Shown here: positions 1-7,484 of the stretch, piece after piece | Layout of the letters: each line of letters starts with the position of its first letter | Numbering within the stretch: position 1 is the first letter of the stretch | NCBI GenBank assembly: GCA_017509065.1 | Contig: JAFWQM010000072.1 | Location: 1-14,130 of the forward strand | Direction: 5' to 3' | Origin: Clostridia bacterium | GTDB lineage: Bacteria > Bacillota_A > Clostridia > Christensenellales > Aristaeellaceae | Length of the DNA stretch: 14,130 bases | Translations under genes and position numbers: made by a program | Notes under the pieces: model-generated | The model's database searches: none | Seen by the model: only the letters and a program-made list of their open reading frames with translations | What the model was told of the DNA's origin: nothing

Positions 1-773
1 CCGGACAGCATGGCCACCTCCGTCATGGTTTTTTCCTTGTCCGCCAGCAGCTCCGTCGCCTTTTCCAGCCGGATCATGTTGAGCCACTTGCTGTAGTTCA
101 TCCCGGTCACGCTGCGAAAGATCCTGGAGAAATACTCCTTGCTGATTCCCGCCATTTCGGCCATCGCGCTCTGGGACAGATTGTCTGCCGTCAGGTTGTT
201 TTTGATATATTCCGTCACCAGGATCATCCGGCGCATCACCGTATCGGTATAGCCGTACACGGCGGTGTTTTGCATTTCCGGGGCGAATTCTTCCCGATGC
301 CGGTCCAGGGTCAGCATGAATTCCATCAGAAGCATGCAGCAGCGCAGCTCCTTGTCCGGCTCGGCGGAAAAGAAGATTTCCTTCATGCTGTCCGCAATGG
401 CCCGAAGCTGCGAAACCAGTTCCCGATGGGCGTTGATGCACAGCACGTGCATATTCCGGTAGAAATGAATGATCCGGCGTAAGTCGAAAAGCGAATTGAT
501 AAATGCGTTGCTGAATTGGATCACCAGGGATTCCTTCCGGTCCGCATCGATAATGGCGTGCATTTCCATGGGCCAGATCAGCAGAAAATCGCCTTCCGTC
601 AGTTTATAGGTGTCCCGGTTGATCTGAAAAACGTTGGTCTCTCCGGGCCCTGCCAAAAGGATCTCGCCATAGGAGTGCCAGTGCGCCTGATAGCTCCTGC
701 CCGCATGGCCGGTGGAGAGATTGAAGGCGCTGAATCGCTCAAAGCCGTAGTTTTCATACTGGCTGTAATTCAT
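1..773 (-). CDS. AraC-family transcriptional regulator, C-terminus cut by window edge
   Basis: Reading leftward from an ATG at 773 gives an open frame of 257 codons with no stop before the left edge. Residues about 1-90 look like the cupin-type ligand-binding arm of AraC regulators, with the metal/sugar-pocket-like HWHSYGE at 31-37. Residues about 185-257 match the AraC DNA-binding domain: the first helix-turn-helix lies around 197-222 (AMAEMAGISKEYFSRIF) followed by the linker helix, and the second HTH is just starting (TMTEVAMLSG) when the sequence ends. Family proteins are usually about 280-300 aa, so some 30-40 residues are missing. A GGAG Shine-Dalgarno lies at 783-786, 9 bases before the ATG. 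The gene is divergent from the ABC exporter operon starting at 982, an arrangement in which such regulators commonly control the neighbouring transporter. The effector cannot be told from sequence. Confidence 0.9.
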   Translation of the reverse strand, partial: MNYSQYENYGFERFSAFNLSTGHAGRSYQAHWHSYGEILLAGPGETNVFQINRDTYKLTEGDFLLIWPMEMHAIIDADRKESLVIQFSNAFINSLFDLRRIIHFYRNMHVLCINAHRELVSQLRAIADSMKEIFFSAEPDKELRCCMLLMEFMLTLDRHREEFAPEMQNTAVYGYTDTVMRRMILVTEYIKNNLTADNLSQSAMAEMAGISKEYFSRIFRSVTGMNYSKWLNMIRLEKATELLADKEKTMTEVAMLS

Positions 774-808
774 GTTGGTTTTCTCCAATTATATTCGCTC
801 ACAATCAT

Positions 809-837
809 ATTAAATCTTAGAGGAAACTTTAAGTCAA
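809..837 (-). promoter_or_regulatory. Candidate sigma-A promoter for the AraC-family gene
   Basis: On the minus strand a TTGACT -35 (832-837) is followed after 17 bases by a TTTAAT -10 (809-814), each one base off consensus with ideal spacing. The predicted transcript would start near 802, about 30 bases before the ATG at 773, keeping its GGAG ribosome site. The surrounding 774-957 stretch is A/T-rich and shared with the divergent exporter operon. I could not find an equally good rightward promoter in it. Confidence 0.5.
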
Positions 838-966
838 GTCTTTTTGTGCTTCTGTTCAAAATTTGGGAAGTGAGAGGATAAAAAACAGGAAGCGGTTCCG
901 TCTGTTCTGACATAAAATAAGCTGGCATCCAGAGGCGGATGCGAAACAGATGCGGGCATGGCTTGC

Positions 967-973
967 AAGGGAG
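967..973 (+). promoter_or_regulatory. Shine-Dalgarno that decides the start of the first ABC exporter gene
   Basis: AAGGGAG sits 8 bases before the ATG at 982. An in-frame ATG at 958 is possible but has no comparable ribosome site upstream, and its eight extra codons run through this Shine-Dalgarno. The start at 982 is therefore preferred. Confidence 0.75.
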
Positions 974-981
974 ATAAAGCG

Positions 982-2724
982 ATGGGAAAGCAGATCAGAT
1001 GGCTGTGGGAAAACATGGATAAGCCCTATCGGCGGCAGCATATCACCGCGCTGTGTATCTGCGTGGTAAGCTGCGTACTGCTGCTGGTGAACCCGGCGCT
1101 GTCCCAACGGCTGATCGACGATGTGATCATGGCCCGGAACCCGGAACCGCTGCTTTCCATTCTGGGCGTGATGCTCATTGTGAAGCTCGGGCGGGAGGGC
1201 ATGCGCTATCTCATGGTGATCCTGCTGGAAAAGGATTCCCAAAATGTGATTTTCAATCTCCGCCGCAGGCTGTTTGAAAAGCTGCAATACAACGACATGC
1301 GCTTTTTCGACGGCCACCGCACCGGCGACCTGATGACCCGCATGAGCGCCGACCTGGACTGGTGCCGGCATTTTTTGAGCTATATCGATTACCGCATCAT
1401 CGACGCGGTGTGCACCTTCCTGTTCGCCACGGTGTACCTGTCCATCGTGAACTGGAAGCTGACATTGCTTCTGATCGTCATTACCCCGGTGCTGCTCATC
1501 ATTACCAAAATCTTCTCCAAGCACGTGCGTCCCCGGTTCGTGTTCATGCGGGAAAAGCTGAGCGAGATGAACACCGCCGCCCAGGAGAACATCGCGGGCA
1601 ACCGGGTGGTAAAGGCCTTCGCACGGGAGGAATACGAAAAAGCCCGCTTTGAGGAGCGAAACAGGGCGTTCATGAACAGCCACCTGCGCATCAATAAGCT
1701 GTGGCTCACTTTCTTCCCCATGATCGAGCTGCTGGTGAACGCCATCCAGCTGGTCACAGTATTCGTGGGCGGCCTGTTTATCATCTACGGCGAACTGACC
1801 CCCGGCCAGCTGGCGATCTTTACCGGCCTGAGCTGGGCGGTCAGCAACCCCATGCGCGAGCTGGGCAACCTGATCAACGACCTGCAGCGGTTTTCCACCT
1901 CCGCCGCCAAGGTGATGGAACTGCATTACGGCAGGCCGGAAATCGTGGACGATAAGGACGCTGTGGAGCATGGCCGCATGGAAGGCGGTATCGAGTTCAG
2001 GCACGTGTCCTTCCGCATCGACAATAAGCCCATCCTGACGGACGTGAGCTTCTCCGTTAATCCCGGGCAGACCGTGGCCGTGATGGGACCCACGGGCAGC
2101 GGCAAAACCACGCTGATCCACCTGCTGGCCCGCTTCTACGACGCGACGGAGGGCGAAGTGCTGGTGGACGGCTGCGACGTGAAGCAGTGGAAGCTGCACC
2201 AGCTTCGCGGCGGCATCGGCACCGCCACCCAGGACGTGTTCCTGTTCTCCGATACGGTGGAGGGCAATATCGCTTTTGGGAATCAGGAGCTGACCCTCGA
2301 TGAAGTAAAGGATTTCGCCCGCCGGGCCGACGCGGCGGAATTCGCGGAAAAGCTGCCCGAAGGGTATGACACCATCATCGGCGAGCGCGGCGTGGGTCTT
2401 TCCGGCGGACAGCGGCAACGAATCGCCCTGGCCCGGGCACTGGCGGTGCGGCCCAGCATTCTGGTGATGGACGACACCACCTCCGCCGTGGACAGCGAAA
2501 CGGAGCTGTACATCCAGGAACAGCTTCGTTCCCTGCCCTTCCCCTGCACCAAATTCATCATCGCCCAGCGCATCTCCTCCATGCGGGATGCCGACCTCAT
2601 CCTTGTCCTGCGGGACGGACGGATCACCGAACAGGGCACCCACCGGGAACTGCTGGAGAAGCGGGGCTACTACTGGCAGACCTATTGCCTGCAATACGGA
2701 ATTCCCATGGAGGAGGCGGTGTAA
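982..2724 (+). CDS. ABC exporter half-transporter (permease-ATPase fusion) with degenerate ATPase site
   Basis: This 580-aa type I ABC exporter subunit has an N-terminal six-helix membrane domain (about 1-310; clear helices near 21-40, 57-80, 138-157, 160-178, 245-270 and 275-290) and a C-terminal nucleotide-binding domain (about 335-575). Walker A is GPTGSGKT at 369-376 and the signature is LSGGQ at 473-477. Walker B reads LVMDD, so Asp498 stands where the catalytic Glu is expected. The switch-loop residue is Gln529 (IIAQR) rather than His. Both changes are the hallmark of the degenerate-site partner in heterodimeric exporters of the TM287/288, BmrCD and LmrCD type. The next gene, one base downstream, supplies the canonical partner. 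The complex would sit in the cytoplasmic membrane and export a drug, lipid or peptide; the substrate is unknown. The start at 982 was chosen for its ribosome site, and the divergent AraC gene is the likely regulator. Confidence 0.93.
   Translation: MGKQIRWLWENMDKPYRRQHITALCICVVSCVLLLVNPALSQRLIDDVIMARNPEPLLSILGVMLIVKLGREGMRYLMVILLEKDSQNVIFNLRRRLFEKLQYNDMRFFDGHRTGDLMTRMSADLDWCRHFLSYIDYRIIDAVCTFLFATVYLSIVNWKLTLLLIVITPVLLIITKIFSKHVRPRFVFMREKLSEMNTAAQENIAGNRVVKAFAREEYEKARFEERNRAFMNSHLRINKLWLTFFPMIELLVNAIQLVTVFVGGLFIIYGELTPGQLAIFTGLSWAVSNPMRELGNLINDLQRFSTSAAKVMELHYGRPEIVDDKDAVEHGRMEGGIEFRHVSFRIDNKPILTDVSFSVNPGQTVAVMGPTGSGKTTLIHLLARFYDATEGEVLVDGCDVKQWKLHQLRGGIGTATQDVFLFSDTVEGNIAFGNQELTLDEVKDFARRADAAEFAEKLPEGYDTIIGERGVGLSGGQRQRIALARALAVRPSILVMDDTTSAVDSETELYIQEQLRSLPFPCTKFIIAQRISSMRDADLILVLRDGRITEQGTHRELLEKRGYYWQTYCLQYGIPMEEAV
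2711..2716 (+). promoter_or_regulatory. Shine-Dalgarno that decides the start of the second ABC exporter gene
   Basis: A perfect AGGAGG inside the last codons of the upstream gene lies 9 bases before the ATG at 2726. The open frame extends upstream to an ATG at 2588, but that stretch overlaps the ATPase end of the first subunit in another frame and has no transporter-like sequence. The start is taken as 2726. Confidence 0.85.
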
Positions 2725-2725
2725 C

Positions 2726-4525
2726 ATGGCGCGGAATAAATTCGACGTGGACGAGCGGCTGGAATCGCCCTTTCAATGGAAGCACTTAAAGCGCGCGGGC
2801 CGGTACATCGCCCGGCACAAATACAAAATGCTCCTGGCGCTTGTGCTCAGCGCCCTGGCCAGCATTGCTTCCCTGTATATTCCCAAGATCACCCAATGGG
2901 TGCTGGACGAGGCCGTGCCCAATAAGGACGCCGCTATGATCGGCCGGATGGCGCTTTTGTTCGTGGGCGTGATTTCCCTGAGCATCGTGTTCACAGTCAT
3001 TCGTTCCCGCATGATGGCCCACGTGAGCCAGCGGATCATTTACGATATCCGAAGCGACCTGTTCGCTCACCTGCAAAAGCTGCCGTTCAGCTATTACGAC
3101 AGCAGACCCGCGGGAAAAATTCTGGTGCGTGTCATCAACTATGTGAATTCGGTATCGGATATTCTTTCCAACGGCATCATCAACATGATCATGGACATCA
3201 TCAACCTGATTTTTATCGTGGTGTTCATGTATTCCACTGACCCCACGCTGGCGACGGTCATCGTGTCCGGCCTGCCTGTTTTCGTGGGCATCATCATTCT
3301 CATCAAACCTAGGCAGCGCAAAGCCTGGCAGAACCAGAGCAACAAGAACAGCAACTACAACGCTTATCTGGCGGAGTCCATCGACGGCGTGCGGGTGAGC
3401 CAGCTCTTTGACCGGCAGGAAGTGAACATCTCCATCATGGAGCGCCTCGCCTCCGCCTGCCGCGCGGCATGGCTGAAAGCGGTATATATCAGCAACTGCG
3501 TGTGGCTGAGCAGCGAGACCATGACCCAGATCGTGACCACCTTCCTGTATATCGCGGGCGTGTACTGGATGGGCGGCGGCAAGATGGTGTCTTTCGGCGT
3601 GATCCTCGCCATGGGTCAGTATGTCAGCCGCTTCTGGCAGCCCATCACCAACCTGGCGAACATTTACAATTCCTTCGTCAACAACATCGCCTACCTGGAA
3701 CGCATCTTTGAAACCATGGACGAGCCGGTGATCGTGGACGACGCGCCGGACGCGGAAACGCTGCCGAAGATCAGCGGCGAAGTGGATTTTGAGGATGTGA
3801 CCTTCGCCTACGAGGAAGGAACGAACGTGCTGGAACACATGAACCTGCATGTGAACGCTGGGGAAAGCATCGCCCTTGTCGGCCCTACCGGCGCGGGGAA
3901 AAGCACGGTCATCAATCTGCTGTGCCGGTTCTATAACCTGAACGGCGGCAGGATCCTGCTGCACGGCAAGGACGGAAGCACCCACGACATCAGCCGCGTC
4001 ACTCTCCATTCCCTGCGTTCGCAGCTTGGCATCATGCTCCAGGACAGTTTCATTTTCTCTGGCACGATCATGGATAACATCCGCTACGGGCGGCTGGACG
4101 CCACTGACGCCGAAGTGAAAGAAGCCGCCCGGCGGGTGCGGGCGGATGAACTGATCCGCAAAATGCCCCAGGGCTATCAGACTGAAATCAAGGAGCGGGG
4201 CAGCAATCTGAGCCAGGGCGAGCGCCAATTGGTGGCTTTTGCCCGCACACTGCTTTCCGACCCGGCGATTCTGATTCTGGATGAAGCAACCTCCTCCATC
4301 GACACCCAGACGGAAAAGCTGCTTCAGGAAGGTATTGCCGAGATGCTCAAGGGCCGCACCAGCATCATCGTGGCCCATCGCCTGAGCACCATCAAAAATT
4401 GCGACCGCATCCTCTACATCAGCAACAAAGGCATCGCCGAAATGGGCAGTCATGAGGAACTGATGCGAAAGCGCGGGCTGTATTATCAACTTTATACCGC
4501 CCAAGTCCAGGAAGAAGCGGCATAA
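2726..4525 (+). CDS. ABC exporter half-transporter (permease-ATPase fusion), canonical ATPase site
   Basis: This 599-aa type I exporter subunit has a membrane domain at about 30-320 (helices visible near 34-53, 72-92, 150-170 and 176-193, then two more) and an ATPase domain at about 345-590. Walker A is GPTGAGKST at 386-394, and the signature is LSQGE at 495-499, a non-standard LSGGQ. Walker B is ILILDE with catalytic Glu520, and the switch His is His551 (IVAHR). The N-terminal 20 residues are charged and cytoplasmic. It begins one base after the stop of the first subunit, so the two are translated together. A canonical Walker B and His here, with the altered signature, complements the degenerate neighbour and its intact LSGGQ. 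In the heterodimer the composite sites would therefore be one weak and one hydrolytic. The substrate cannot be inferred. No clear terminator follows in 4526-4616. Confidence 0.94.
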   Translation: MARNKFDVDERLESPFQWKHLKRAGRYIARHKYKMLLALVLSALASIASLYIPKITQWVLDEAVPNKDAAMIGRMALLFVGVISLSIVFTVIRSRMMAHVSQRIIYDIRSDLFAHLQKLPFSYYDSRPAGKILVRVINYVNSVSDILSNGIINMIMDIINLIFIVVFMYSTDPTLATVIVSGLPVFVGIIILIKPRQRKAWQNQSNKNSNYNAYLAESIDGVRVSQLFDRQEVNISIMERLASACRAAWLKAVYISNCVWLSSETMTQIVTTFLYIAGVYWMGGGKMVSFGVILAMGQYVSRFWQPITNLANIYNSFVNNIAYLERIFETMDEPVIVDDAPDAETLPKISGEVDFEDVTFAYEEGTNVLEHMNLHVNAGESIALVGPTGAGKSTVINLLCRFYNLNGGRILLHGKDGSTHDISRVTLHSLRSQLGIMLQDSFIFSGTIMDNIRYGRLDATDAEVKEAARRVRADELIRKMPQGYQTEIKERGSNLSQGERQLVAFARTLLSDPAILILDEATSSIDTQTEKLLQEGIAEMLKGRTSIIVAHRLSTIKNCDRILYISNKGIAEMGSHEELMRKRGLYYQLYTAQVQEEAA

Positions 4526-4616
4526 AAGTAAATACTGTATACCATAGCTTTGTTTTTCCAACATCATAAGGATTCCGCTTTTCGCATTTTCCTGCTGGAT
4601 GAGCAGACGCTTCCAT

Positions 4617-4897
4617 AGACCAATCAGCTACTGCGGTCGGATGCACCTGGATTGTCTCCGGGAGCATCGATCCGGATTGTACACCCGTTTGATCCTGTTC
4701 GACAAGTTGTACAAACATCTGGCGAAATCAATGAAACCAGCTGGAAAAGGTTGGATCGCAAGATCCCGCAGGTAGCGAAAGCAGAATGCATCAATAAAGT
4801 CCTGAAAGCCCACGATCCTATGGCCTGGGTTGCCCGGATGAACAGCATTCGCCATCGGGCGAAGTAAAGCATCCTGGCGGAACTGATTTACGGATAA
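4617..4897 (+). pseudogene. tnpV: TnpV-type transposon protein, frameshifted and interrupted remnant
   Basis: Two frames joined together resemble the C-terminal two thirds of TnpV, the small protein carried by Tn4451-like clostridial transposons. The first frame, from about 4617, reads YCGRMHLDCLREHRSGLYTR and then a FDKLYKHLA stretch. After a one-base deletion around 4722-4724 the homology continues in the next frame with GEINETSWKRLDRKIPQ and later KAHDPMAWVARMNSIRHRAK. A TAA at 4865-4867 then interrupts that frame, but it continues with SILAELIYG and a natural-looking stop at 4895-4897, a common ending for the family. The usual N-terminus (a strand-rich segment before the YGRM motif) is not readable. 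Two independent lesions make this a decayed gene. The assignment rests on remembered family motifs, not a search. Confidence 0.65.
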
Positions 4898-4918
4898 CAC
4901 ACCTTTCCATTTCGACTC

Positions 4919-4949
4919 GGCCGCTTCTACGGAGGCGGCCTCTTTGTTT
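4919..4949 (+). terminator. Rho-independent terminator
   Basis: A 9-bp GC-rich stem with one G-T pair (4919-4927 with 4932-4940) closes a TACG tetraloop and is followed directly by TCTTTGTTT. The T-rich side lies to the right, so it acts on rightward transcripts. It would end transcription coming through the tnpV remnant, and perhaps read-through from the exporter operon, which has no obvious terminator of its own. Confidence 0.7.
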
Positions 4950-4992
4950 CGGAAAGAACAATAACTACTTGATAATATGGGGAGGCAGAACG

Positions 4993-5100
4993 ATGTACAC
5001 AAAGAAAGAACTAAAGCGGGCGGCAGGTATTATCCGGCAGATTGTCCGTGAAAACAATGTATCGGAAAAGCAGGTTCGAGCGGATATGAAGGAAAAGAGG
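4993..5100 (+). pseudogene. 5' part of a small helical clostridial protein gene, truncated by fusion to kinase debris
   Basis: A strong GGAGG (4981-4985), 7 bases before an ATG at 4993, starts [20 protein letters not shown] and then [14 protein letters not shown], an amphipathic helix-turn-helix-like opening. Short clostridial proteins with this kind of start (sometimes named after the Spo0A C-terminal domain) are normally longer. After about residue 34 the sequence changes abruptly: the remaining 31 codons to the stop at 5190 are an out-of-frame reading of the histidine-kinase fragment that starts at 5103. I read this as the start of one gene joined by deletion to the middle of another. The junction lies somewhere near 5090-5103. 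A 65-aa chimeric peptide could still be made but is unlikely to be functional. Confidence 0.5.
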
Positions 5101-5102
5101 GA

Positions 5103-5370
5103 ATGGACGAGGAAACCAGAGAGTATCTGGAAAAGATCGGCGAGAGCGCCCGGCACCTGCTCGGCCTCATCAACGACATTCTGGATATGAGCCGCATCGA
5201 GAGCGGCCGAATGATACTGCGCAAGGAAGAGTTTTCCTTTACGCACCATGCTGGAACAGATCAACACCATGGTCATGTCCCAATGCAGCGAAAAGGGACT
5301 CAAATATGAGTGCATCATGATCGGCGGCGTCAGCAACTGCTATATCGGCGATGATACCAGAGACGATTAA
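5103..5370 (+). pseudogene. Histidine kinase fragment (HisKA end to N-box), frameshifted and truncated at both ends
   Basis: The reading [20 protein letters not shown] followed by [16 protein letters not shown] is the second dimerisation helix of a hybrid-type sensor kinase. The phospho-acceptor His box that should precede it is absent. At about 5241 one extra base shifts the frame. The homology resumes one frame over with [20 protein letters not shown] and reaches SNCYIGDDTR, the approach to the ATPase domain, before a TAA at 5368-5370 three codons later. The ATP-binding core is missing. With no His, no ATPase and a frameshift, this is a relic. Its complete parent is not in the window. Confidence 0.8.
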
Positions 5371-5470
5371 AAAAATACCACAATGGTCCATAAAATGAAT
5401 ATCAAAATCAGGCATTCGTCTTTCAATTTAATCCCCATGCCATGTCAGTGTGGCACCGGCACAAATAAAG

Positions 5471-7051
5471 TTACTCCGCGACCGCCTGACTGTACAGCGC
5501 TTCAAGCTGTTCGTAGGTCACGGGAGCCTGCACGTTATAGATGACGACACCCTGCTTGTTCAGCACGATGGTCTGGGGCATGGCTTCCGAACCGTTGACG
5601 ATATCGAACAGGCCCTTATCCTTGCTGTCCTTGGCGAAGGATAGATGATCCCAGCCCTTGTCCGCCAGGAAATTTTCGGCCTTTTTCGCGCCGGTGGTAT
5701 GATGGATAGCGAGAATTTCCATATCGGGATGGGTGGCCTTGAGCTGGTCGAAATAGGGCAGTTCTTCCACGCAGGGACCGCAGAAGGTGGCCCAGAGGTT
5801 GATCATGACCACCTGCCCACGATGGGCGGAGAGCGTGAATTCGCCCCCGCCGATCAGGTCCGTGGTGAAGTCTGGCAGCAAATTGCCCACGTCCGAGCCA
5901 AGGGGTGCTGATACGGCGGGCTGAGCTGTAGCAGCGGGTTCTGCTGTAGTTTCGGCAACGGTTTGGGGAGTGACAGCAGGTTTCGAAATGACCGCGGGCT
6001 CGGCGGTAACGGCAGGTTCAGTAGCAACCGTTTGGTTAGGCGCGTTGATCACGTTCTGCCAGATCAGCAGGCAGGCCAACACCGTGAAGGCAATGCCCCA
6101 TACGATCCTGCCCGTGCGTTTGCGTTTCTGAACGATGGACTCCGGATCGGCGTTTTTCCCGATTTCAGGCCCTTTGAGGGTGATCCTGCCGCACTTGAGG
6201 GAAATAGCTCCCTGTGCGCAGACATCCATGCACTTTCCGCAGGAGATGCACTCCTGGTCGCCCACGGAACGCACGTCCATCTGACAGCGGCGAGCGCAGG
6301 CCCCGCAGCCGTTGCAGCGGTTCATGTTCACCTTCACGCCGGTGAGCGCGAAACGGTTGAACAGGCCGTAAATCGCTCCCAGCGGGCACAGAAACCGGCA
6401 GAAGGCGCGGTAGCAGAATACGCACAGGAGTCCCACAAGCACCATGATGACGAATTTGTTGGTGAACAGCGCTTTCAACTGGTAAAAGGAGGTGCTGTTC
6501 CGCGGGTTGGACAGCAGCCCCACAGCACCTTCCAGCGTGCCCGCCGGACAGATATACTTGCAGAAGGCGGGCAGCGGTTTGCCATTCTTGAGGCCGTACC
6601 ACACCGGGATGATGACCACCAGCACAACCAGCAGGATATATTTCAGGTAAGACAACACCCGCGTGACCTTGCCCTTTCTAATTTTGGGCGTGGGGATTTT
6701 GTGCAGCAGCTCTTGAATCAGCCCCGCCGGGCAAAGCCAGCCGCAGATGGTGCGGCCCAGCAGCATCCCGTAGAGCATCAGGATGCCCAGCATGTACCAT
6801 GGCGCGGTATGCCCGGAGGCGTTGAGGGCGTTTTGCAGGGAGCCAAGCGGACACGCGCCGACAGCGCCGGGGCAGGAATAGCAGTTCATGCCCGGCACAC
6901 ATATGGCTTTGGTATTCCCGGTAAAGATGCGGCCCTCAATGAAGCCCTTGATATTCGCGTTGTACAGCAATGCAGCGTACAGCTGCGCCAGCCTGCGCGT
7001 GGTGGGCCTGTGGCTGTGCCACCAATCTATGATCTTAGCCAAGTCCAACAC
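5471..7051 (-). CDS. NapH/CcoG-like polyferredoxin membrane protein fused to a TlpA-type thioredoxin domain
   Basis: This 526-aa protein starts at a GTG. The membrane part (about 20-235) carries Cys clusters typical of NapH/CcoG-like proteins: CxPGMNCYSCPG and ACPLG at 51-68, CGWLCPAG at 103-110, CKYICPAG at 164-171 and CRFLCPLG at 218-225. Two 4Fe-4S motifs follow at C246/C249/C252/C256 and C268/C271/C274/C278. After another helix (about 314-332) comes a Pro/Ala/Val/Thr linker (about 345-383), then a TlpA-like domain (387-526) with active-site WATFCGPC (Cys424, Cys427) and cis-Pro492. This suggests electrons pass from the cytosolic side through Fe-S clusters to an extracytoplasmic dithiol that reduces or repairs other proteins. 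The start overlaps the upstream gene by 17 bases; GTG or the adjacent TTG could initiate, with GGAG nearby. The target of the thiol domain is unknown. Confidence 0.9.
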   Translation of the reverse strand: MLDLAKIIDWWHSHRPTTRRLAQLYAALLYNANIKGFIEGRIFTGNTKAICVPGMNCYSCPGAVGACPLGSLQNALNASGHTAPWYMLGILMLYGMLLGRTICGWLCPAGLIQELLHKIPTPKIRKGKVTRVLSYLKYILLVVLVVIIPVWYGLKNGKPLPAFCKYICPAGTLEGAVGLLSNPRNSTSFYQLKALFTNKFVIMVLVGLLCVFCYRAFCRFLCPLGAIYGLFNRFALTGVKVNMNRCNGCGACARRCQMDVRSVGDQECISCGKCMDVCAQGAISLKCGRITLKGPEIGKNADPESIVQKRKRTGRIVWGIAFTVLACLLIWQNVINAPNQTVATEPAVTAEPAVISKPAVTPQTVAETTAEPAATAQPAVSAPLGSDVGNLLPDFTTDLIGGGEFTLSAHRGQVVMINLWATFCGPCVEELPYFDQLKATHPDMEILAIHHTTGAKKAENFLADKGWDHLSFAKDSKDKGLFDIVNGSEAMPQTIVLNKQGVVIYNVQAPVTYEQLEALYSQAVAE

Positions 7052-7475
7052 ACTCCATACAGATTGCGTTCGCTTTGGTCAGCACGTCCTCCAGGCCGCC
7101 GTTCAGAATGCCCAGGACGATGAATACCACCGCCAGCGCCAGAACAGCCGCCCGAACAACCAGAGCGAGGCGTCCGTCCTCCTGTGGAACAGCCTTGGCA
7201 GGGAGGGGCGAAATCGTCCTGGCCACGACCCCATCGTCCTTTACGCCCAATAGCCAGCCGGAAACGGTGGTGCCGATGAACACAAGGAAGAAGGGGGCCA
7301 TGGGCATTAGCGCCGCAGCCACCTTCTCCCGGGTGAAGATATAGGAAAACAGCTCGCCGGACGCCTGAACCGCGGCTCCTTCCACATACATCCGAATCGC
7401 CGTGGCTGCCAGCCATCCGGCCAGAAGCGCACAAAGCAAAGACTGAACGAACAGATAGGCTTTCTTTCCTGTCAT
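7035..7475 (-). CDS. Membrane protein with C-terminal CxxC, CD1871A-like
   Basis: A 146-aa protein with three predicted membrane helices (about 8-28, 56-77 and 107-125) and a short tail ending ANAICMECVGLG, with Cys139 and Cys142 forming a CxxC. The last 40 residues resemble the CD1871A-family CxxC proteins, which are normally stand-alone peptides of about 50-60 aa beside polyferredoxin/TlpA genes in Clostridia. The first 100 residues resemble the separate membrane protein that I recall preceding them. That makes this gene a possible fusion of the two. An AAGGAGG ribosome site lies just before the ATG at 7475, nine bases after the upstream stop. The stop overlaps the polyferredoxin start by 17 bases, indicating coupled translation. 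The CxxC probably exchanges electrons with the polyferredoxin or carries a cofactor. Function is inferred from context. Confidence 0.75.
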   Translation of the reverse strand: MTGKKAYLFVQSLLCALLAGWLAATAIRMYVEGAAVQASGELFSYIFTREKVAAALMPMAPFFLVFIGTTVSGWLLGVKDDGVVARTISPLPAKAVPQEDGRLALVVRAAVLALAVVFIVLGILNGGLEDVLTKANAICMECVGLG

Positions 7476-7484
7476 GGTGCCTCC

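Noticed and set aside
788..793. Perfect TATAAT on the minus strand just before the AraC gene
   Set aside because: Transcription from it would start inside the ribosome site at 783-786, and the matching -35 position is poor. The pair at 809-837 is better.
856..2727. Long minus-strand open frame (623 codons) opposite the first ABC gene
   Set aside because: It is a codon-bias shadow of a clear transporter gene: His/Gln/Gly-rich, with no domain or ribosome site.
2786..4567. Long minus-strand open frame (593 codons) opposite the second ABC gene
   Set aside because: It has the same shadow composition and spans Walker motifs of the real gene on the other strand.
4652..4867. 71-codon plus-strand frame as an independent small gene
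   Set aside because: Only its second half matches TnpV; its first part is out of frame with the homology, so it belongs to the tnpV remnant.
5420..5470. Small hairpin (TGCCA / TGGCA) after the redox operon as a terminator
   Set aside because: The stem is only 5 bp with an 8-base loop and no T-tract on the downstream side.
5963..7123. Plus-strand open frame of 386 codons opposite the polyferredoxin gene
   Set aside because: It is an antisense shadow without recognisable motifs; the minus-strand frame has Fe-S and CGPC motifs.
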